DNA of 64,000 nucleotides from Musa acuminata AAA Group (taxonomy: Eukaryota > Streptophyta > Magnoliopsida > Zingiberales > Musaceae), in contig NC_088354.1 of the NCBI RefSeq assembly GCF_036884655.1, positions 19,531,001 to 19,595,000 on the forward strand, written 5' to 3'. Shown one piece after another: positions 56,901-64,000 of this stretch (the first letter of the stretch is position 1; every line of letters starts with the position of its first letter). A program made the position numbers and the translations under genes. The notes under the pieces were generated by a model. The model was not told where the DNA came from and did not search any database. It saw nothing but the letters and a program-made list of their open reading frames with translations.

Positions 56901-57954
56901 CATATTTATGGTTTTGCCCTCGAGGCTAGTTTTATCAAATTATAATTCTACCCTTTATAATTTTATAATTCTAATTTATGTCTTGTCAAATATTTATAGT
57001 TTTACCCTTATGAATTTGAGAAATCTAATTTATATTCTCAATTGTAAAATTGATAAATATGATTCATTATAATTATGATTAAATTTAATCATAATTATAT
57101 TTTGATTATTTGATTGGAATTAATCTTTGACTAAAAAAAATATAAATTATGATTTAATTTTATTATTTTCTCATATGAATTATTGATTATATTTTTTACA
57201 TATGGTAAATAAAATCTAATTATTGTTCTTGGATATTTATTTCATTATGATTTATATGTTATCATGATTATTATATAAGTTTTTTTTGCTGATTAATGTT
57301 TAATAATTATTATGATTATTATTTTATTATTGAACTGTTTAATATAAATTAAATTGAAGAAAAATTGATGAATATTATTTGTAAATCATATTCCTAAGTT
57401 TTATTATCTAACTTGTAGTTGTCAAAATGGCTTGGGATGATAAGCTTTTCTGATGTGAATTATAATAAAAATTTTATCATTTATATGATATTTTAAATTA
57501 TATTTTATATTATTGTATTGATCTTGTAGCCACCAAAGTGACCTAGACTAATAATTTATAAAATGATATTAAAGAATTGGTCCTAAATGATATTAAAAAA
57601 ATAATATTTATAATGGTACACATAATTAAGAGATTTAGATAATCTCAAAGGAGAATCTACTTCAAATAATTATGTGATGGAGTAGAATGATACTGTTTTG
57701 GATATACTTATAGTTTAGAGTTGTATATACAAAGGTAATAACACTATTTCACAAGGATGGTATCAGTCCTCCATAGATGATCTTTGAGTGAACACTAGAT
57801 ATGTCAATATTTCACCCAAAAGTGTAATATAGATGATATTAATAGTTCATCAAATTAAAAAAAAAAAACTCAAAGCATTGATGTTATTTTATATTTTGTA
57901 GTGGTACTTCCGTCTATACATTGATATATTTCTAGTGTCCCTGTACTCTCTACA

Positions 57955-60900
57955 TCAAATTATTCAGAATGGTTAGAGCATGTGCAATTTACACTAGGTG
58001 TATTAGATCTTGATTTAACATTACTTGTTAAAAAACCTACAGACTTGACTTATGAAAGTACTATAGAACAAGTTAATGAAATAAAAGCTTGGAAAGATAT
58101 GATAGACTTAGTTTAATATTCATAAGAATGGCGATTGCAAATAATATAAAGATTTCATTACCGATTGTAACTAATACACAAGAATATTTAAAGGTTATTG
58201 AAGATAGATTTAAATCTGCTGATAAGTTATTGGTTGGCACACTAATGAAAGAACTGACTATGACTCAATATGATAACACTCAAGGAATTCAAGATCACAT
58301 CATCAATATGACTGATAAAGCTGTAAAACTTAAAGCATTGGGCATTGATGCTGATGAGTCTTTCCTCGTGTAGTTCATTCTCAATTCTCTTCCTTCTCAG
58401 TTTGGCCCATTCAAGATTCACTATAATACAAATAAGAATAAATAAGACTTGAATGAGTTAACTAATATATGTGTTCAGAAAGAATTAAGATTAAAGCAAG
58501 AAAGCTGATATAATGTCATGATTGCTACTCAAGGAGCTAGTAATAAGAAAAGAAAATTGAAGTATCATCAATCAAAGAAATTTATCGGGTCTGGAAATGT
58601 TAAACAGACTAATGAAAAAAAAAAGCTTTTATAGTAAAGTGCTTCTTTTGTGATAAGAAATGACATGTGAAGAAGGACTACATTAAACACAAAACTTAGT
58701 TCGAAAAGAAATGTATTAACTCAACCTTTGTATGTTTTGAATCAAACATTACATAAGTTTCTTCTAATACTTGGTGAATTGATTTTGGTGCTTCAACTCA
58801 TGTTACCAATAATATGCAGGGATTTCTTTCGATCCGGAAACCAAAATAATATGAAAGATTCATCGTTATGGAAAATCATCTTAAAATGAAAGTGATATCA
58901 GTGGGGACTTATCGTCTACGCTTAGAGATGAGTCATCTAATGGATCTTGTTGACACATGTTATGTTCCTACTATTTCTGAAAATTTAGTTTCTCTATCTA
59001 GAATTGATGAGTTAGGATAGTCTTTCTTTTAGTAATGGTAAACTCAATATATTTTATGATTCAATAAAAGTTAGTTCAGGAATTCTATGTGATGGTTTGT
59101 ATAAAATTAATTTGGATCTTGAGTTTGTAAAGACATTATTGACCTGCAATTAAGTGTTGGATTGAAACATAGTTTCAATAATGAAAGATATTCTATATTA
59201 TGGCATAGACGATTGGGGCATATCTTCAAGAAAAGAATTTAAAGATTAGTGAAAGATAATATTTTGGAACATTTAGACTTCACTGTTTTTGATGTTTGTA
59301 TAGATTGCATTAAAGGAAAGCAAACTAAACATATAAAGAAAAATATCACAAGAAGTAAAGAACTCTTTGAGATTATTCACATTGATATTTGTGGACTACT
59401 CCATATTCCTTGTTTTAGTGGAGAAATATATTTTATCATATTTATAGATGACATGTCTAGATATGGCTATGTTTATCTAATACATGAAAAGTTTCAAGCC
59501 GTTGATACTCTTGAAGTATACATAAATGAGGTCGAGAGAGATAGAAAAGTTAAAATTATCAAATCTGACAAGGGTGGTGAATTTTATGGTAGATATGATA
59601 GATTTGGTTAGAACATTGGTCCTTTTGTTAGATTCTTAGAACAACAGGGTATTTGTGCTCAATATGCATTACCATGTGTGCCACAGCAGAATAGTGTTGC
59701 TAAAAGGTGAAATTATACTCATATGGATATGGTTAGGAGTATGATGAGTTATTCCTTTGTACATGAGTCGATGTGGGGTGAAGCTCTTAGGACAACTATG
59801 TACATCTTGAACATAGTTCTTAGTAAGTCAATTCCATTAATTCCATTTGAGTTATGGACTAGTAGGAAGTCCAGTTTGAGACATTTACATGTTTGGGGAT
59901 GTCCTGTAGAAATAAGAGTATTCAATCCACATAAAAAGAAATTGGATTCAAGAACTATTTCTAGATATTTTATTGGTTATATAGAAATATCCAAGGGATA
60001 CATATTTTATTGTCCTAATCATAGTATGAGGATAGTAGAATCTGATACTATAAAATTCCTAGAAAATGATGAAATCAATGGGGGTGAAAAATCTCGAAGG
60101 ATCAATTTTGATATTGAGGAGATTCAGGTTAATTTTCTCCTATCATCTCCTATTCGAGAAATTATTGCTCCTCAAATCAATGAGAGTATTGACGAGAGCG
60201 AATAATAAAATAACATAAAAAACTCTCATATGATGTTGATGTCGCCGCTAATGATCTTGTAGAACAATCACAATTGATAGCTTTGAGAAGATTTCAAAGG
60301 AAAAGGAAACATGTCATTTCTGATGATTATGTGGTATATCTATAAGAATCAGGTTATGATATAGGAATAAAAAAAGACCCCTTATCATTTTCACAAGCCA
60401 TAAAAAATAACGATTTTGAAAAAGGGTATGATGCAATAAAAGAAGAGTTAAAATCAATAGTCTAGAATGGTGTTTGGGAACTTGTTAAATTGCACAATAA
60501 TTATAAAAGAGTCGGTTATAAATGGGTCTTTAAGACAAAATGTAACTCAACGGGCAATATCGAACGATATAAAGCTAGACTTGTGACCAAAGGTTTTTCT
60601 CAAAAAGAAGGCATCAACTATAATGAAACATTTTCTCTAGTTTTTAGAAAGGACTCGTTGAGAATTGTCATGGCATTAGTAGCTCATTATGATCTTGAGT
60701 TACATTAGATGGATGTGAAGAGAGTTGGGCTTATAAACTTAAGAAATCCATTTATGGCCTTAAACAAGTTTCTAGAAAATGGTATATAAAGTTTCATGAT
60801 ACCATTACTTCCTTTGGATTTAAAAAAAATACTATTGATCAGTGCATATATCTAAAGGTAAGTGGAAACAAGTTTATTATATTGGTCTTTAGATGATATT

Positions 60901-61870
60901 TTACTTGCCAGTAGTGATCTTAGTTTATTACACGAAACTAAGATATTTCTCAACAAGAACTTTAAGATGGTTGATATGAACGAGGCAACCTATATTATTG
61001 GCATTGAGATATTTAGGGATAGATCTAAAGGATTATTAGGATTATCTCAAAAAGGATATATTAATTGTATCTTGGAGAGATTTAATATATAGCTTTGTCC
61101 AGCCAATGATATACCTATTACTAGAGGTAAAAAATTCAATCAAAACTAGTACCCGAAAAATGACTTAGAAAAGAATCAAATAAAGAATATTCCTTATGGG
61201 TGAGTAATTGGAAGTCTATTATATGCTCAAACTTATATAAGACCAGATATTAGTTTTGTAGTTGTAATATTTGGAAGATACCAAAGCAACCCAAGAATGG
61301 ATCATTAGAAAGCTGCAAAAAAAGTAATGAGATATCTACAAAGGACGAAAGATTATATGCTTACATACGGGAGATCATATCAACTTGAAGTGATAGGATA
61401 TTCAGATACTAATTTTGTAAATTGCCTCGATAATAGGAAGTCAACTTCAGGATTTGTATTCATGTTAGTTAGTGGGGCAATTTCTTGGAAAAGTACAAAG
61501 CAATCGTTTATTGCATCATGAACAATTGAAGCTGAATTTGTGGCATGCTTTGAGGCCACAAATCAAGCTTTATTATTATAAAATTTCATCTCAAGACTTA
61601 GTGTGATCGACTCAATTGTCAGGCTGCTGATGATATTTTGTGACAACACCGCAATATTTTTCTTCTCTAAGAATAACAAGTACTTTAGTGGTTCCAAGCA
61701 TATCGAGATAAAGTACTTGATGGTTAGAGAAAGAGTCTAGAAACAACATGTGTTAATTGAGAACTTGATCACCACTATGATGATTCTTGATCCATTGACA
61801 AAAGCTTTATAGTGTAAAATATTTAAAGAATATGTTCTTAGAATGAGGCTTGTGAGTAAGTCATAAAAGA
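57955..61870 (+). pseudogene. Ty1/copia gag-pol polyprotein, broken
   Basis: Gag is at about 57960-58520 (SEWLEHVQFTLGVLDLDLTLL; an open part at 58089-58373). A decayed zinc-knuckle and protease region is at 58640-58830. GAG-pre-integrase is at 59200-59340 (LWHRRLGHI, CIDCIKGKQT). The integrase core runs 59340-59780 (YFIIFIDDMSRYGYVY, KSDKGGEF, QQNSVAK), then HLHVWGCPVEIR at 59880-59930 and FIGYIEISKGYIFYCP at 59970-60020. RT is at 60490-61090 (YKWVFKTKCNSTGNIERYKARLV; the active site reads SLDDILLAS where YVDD is usual, with a deletion before it). RNase H is at 61200-61830 (MRYLQRTKDYMLTYG, STSGFVFML, SWKSTKQS). More than a dozen stops and several shifts make it inactive. Confidence 0.85.
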
Positions 61871-62311
61871 TATTGTGACGCATGTATAGGTGGATGCTAT
61901 TATTGATATTTTTCTTGCTTAACTAAAGTTATTTGTTTCTGTTATCCTATTTACATTATGTTTATGTATATTATAATTAAATATAATAACGGGATTGTCT
62001 TAATAAGATAAATTACAGGGATCATTATGGACTATATTAGGAATGACTAACAATATTGTGTTACATAAAGGGAGTATGACATTGATGATATATAACCGCT
62101 ATAACTTGCTTTGATAGTTGGACTTAATATAGTATTATTGTGTTTATTGGACTTGTTCACTTATTTTAAAATTGATGACCATATATAAAATACTTTTCAA
62201 AATTCTTTGGAATCCAATTAGGTAAAATTATTTTTAAATAATTTTATTTTATTTATTTTGATTTTGAATATCTCTTTTATATCTTATCAATTAATGGACA
62301 AAGTGGGAGAA

Positions 62312-62776
62312 TGTTAGATTTTATGACCATTTATATTTGGATAAGATATATATAATATAAATGAAGTATACTTAAAGTAGGATTATTTAGGAGATAACCT
62401 TGATGAGAGGAACTCTCCTACTTATTTATTCTAGACCCTTTGCTCTCATCTATAAATAGACAGGATCTCTAGGGACTGAAGAGAAGAATATAGAGGTTAT
62501 CTTAGTTGAAGGATTACCGTCTTTCTCTCAACCATTCTCCCTAACCATTAATCTAGGTGGTCCTGTGAAAAGATAGGAAGAGAGGAGAAGGATCTAATTA
62601 TTTTTGTAGATTCACAACGATCTTGGATTAAAGATGGTGCCTTTGCAAATCAAATAAAGATCTCTTATGACATCAAAAGGTACGTATCGTTAAACCAGAT
62701 CTAATTATTTGATTTCAATCCTGACATAAAAAATTATTTTTGTATTTAATACCACATATTATAGATTTTATACTTA
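62312..62776 (+). repeat. 3' LTR of the copia element
   Basis: 465 bp beginning TGTTAGATTTTATGACC right after the polypurine tract. It includes CTATAAATAGACAGG at 62450. Confidence 0.8.
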
Positions 62777-63480
62777 TACTCAACGATCATAATGATAAAG
62801 AAGTCAAATAGAGCTATCATATGATAATACAATGTTTTTAGTAAATCCTTTTTCTATTTAGATTCTTGTCTTACAAAATCTATCCTGCATTCATAATTGT
62901 TTTTGTGTCGACAACAATGTAATTTTATATATTTATTTATCATTTTAATTTTTTCTATTTGAGATTATAAAAATCCTTAAGTTGAATTGAGAGCTCACAT
63001 CACTCCATATAATTTAGTGGTGTGATCTTTTATTTTTTTTTTTGAAAACATAAATCAACTATTCATCTTCAAATAGGTGAAGATGAATAGTTGGAACATA
63101 AAATGGTAGACAGATTATAACCCCACATCTGGGAGATTTCTCTACAACATGTTAAGTTGGCTAACAAGATGAATGGCAATCAGGACGCTCATATTAGGAA
63201 GGGACATATTGGACGGGAGACGAATGAGATAGGTTTGGGTGATGTTGCGATTGGGTGGGTGGGTTGGAGGAAGGTGGGACCTAAGAAGGATGGATCGGGT
63301 TTGGGTTATCAAAAGTGGAGCGGTTTGGTCGGGCCTTGGTTCATCGTTGCAACTCGGACCTAAGGTCGGTATAGGGGTCATCTTCAACCATGAACATGGA
63401 CCAATGTTATGGCATAATGAAAATAAAAATTAGGCATGATATCGTTATCAACCAAATAACGATGTCATTTAAAAGTCATG
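62777..63480. other. intergenic, no gene seen
   Basis: AT-rich with a G-rich stretch at 63180-63370 that keeps short open frames on both strands. None shows a recognisable domain. Confidence 0.4.
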
Positions 63481-63513
63481 AGTTATCTAATCACAAAAAA
63501 AAATTATTGAGAT

Positions 63514-64000
63514 ACTAGGGCAGTATCATATGCATAACGGAAAAACAGAAAATAAAATCTTTGATTTCCAATAGAAAAAGTTTCTTGTCATCGTGTGAAG
63601 ATTGATGTGCAAAAGCTGTAAAACCCATGCAAAGATTGGTATGCCAAAATTGTAAAACCCAAAAACTACACGTATATGAAAGATGTGTTACATAGGGAGA
63701 TCATATATCCTTGTAAACCTACAGATCTGTGAAAGAGGATGAAGAAGATCAACTATTCTCGTCTCTAGCGGTGATCTAAACGGTAGATGCACACTCCTCA
63801 AATCATTGTACAATTTGAAGGAAAATTTAGGGGTGACATCACATGTGCAACAGAAGAATAGAAAACAAAATTCTTAGATTTCCCAAAAAGGTGTTCGTCA
63901 TCGTGCGAAGATTGGTGTGCAAAAACCATAAAACCAAAAACTACATATATGAAAGATTATATTATATTTTACCTAGGAAGATCATATATCCCTAAATCCC
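63514..64000. repeat. diverged direct repeat, probably LTR or MITE remnants
   Basis: Two segments share the same order of blocks: GACATCACATGTGCAAC/CAGTATCATATGCATAAC, CATCGTGYGAAGATTG, ATGTGCAAAA, AACCCAAAAACTACA and GATCATATATCC. They lie at 63514-63715 and 63832-63993. The second runs to the window edge, so the full element cannot be judged. Confidence 0.55.

Larger units (their letters stand above)
55971..62776 (+). mobile_element. Ty1/copia element with both LTRs, degenerate
   Basis: The 5' LTR 55971-56336 and the 3' LTR 62312-62776 align over most of their length (GGATTATTTAGRAGATAACC, CTATAAATAGA blocks). The 3' LTR holds an extra stretch of about 80 bp near 62665-62745. The primer-binding site TGGTATCAGAGCC is at 56340-56352 and the polypurine tract AAAGTGGGAGA at 62300-62310. 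No clear target duplication was found. The element ends about 200 bp upstream of the esterase TATA box, pointing away from that gene. Confidence 0.85.

Noticed and set aside
63157..63433. Gly/Trp-rich short frames on both strands
   Set aside because: Short, overlapping, and without any recognised domain or splice context.

Overview
The window is plant nuclear DNA, AT-rich and dominated by transposable elements. Two spliced protein-coding genes can be built, both on the minus strand. The organism is probably a monocot: the first exon of the esterase gene is very GC-rich, and the repeats are Sirevirus-like copia elements, chromoviruses and BED-type hAT elements. A Musaceae or other Zingiberales genome would fit, but this is a guess from style and not an identification.

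Layout. 1-12.0 kb is a graveyard of Ty1/copia debris. It holds an integrase fragment at the left edge, a head-to-head pair of LTR pieces (723-2599), broken gag and pol, a short gag-only Sirevirus-like element (5575-8812) and further LTR and gag pieces. 12.0-12.5 kb holds a broken fragment of a chloroplast RNA-binding protein gene.

13.56-45.95 kb is a single gene read right to left. It encodes a 295-residue NET-domain protein from seven exons. Its CDS is open across every junction I could build, although it is spread over about 31 kb. Intron 5 (13861-20205) carries a young non-autonomous LTR element (14456-18997). Intron 3 (20520-43296, 22.8 kb) carries a plus-strand hAT element (20828-24852) with a smaller hAT inside it (23380-24336). 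It also carries a minus-strand hAT (25208-40150) that was entered twice by Ty3/gypsy elements (28376-34455 and 34487-39589), and two small hAT-like MITEs (40465-41103 and 41942-42204).

46.5 kb has a solo LTR of the same family as the second gypsy element, with an amplified 5' end. 48.1-48.7 kb has a Mutator-type MITE with a 9-bp target duplication. 51.19-55.60 kb is a two-exon carboxylesterase gene of the CXE16 type (449 aa) with an intact catalytic triad and a TATA box. A degenerate 6.8-kb Ty1/copia element (55971-62776) begins about 200 bp upstream of that TATA box. The last kilobase contains a diverged direct repeat that runs off the end of the window.

The two genes have no visible functional link. 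The other coding sequence belongs to mobile elements, and all of it is broken by stops, frameshifts or deletions. I saw no tRNA or rRNA gene, CRISPR array or endogenous pararetrovirus. Junctions and reading frames were checked by hand only.
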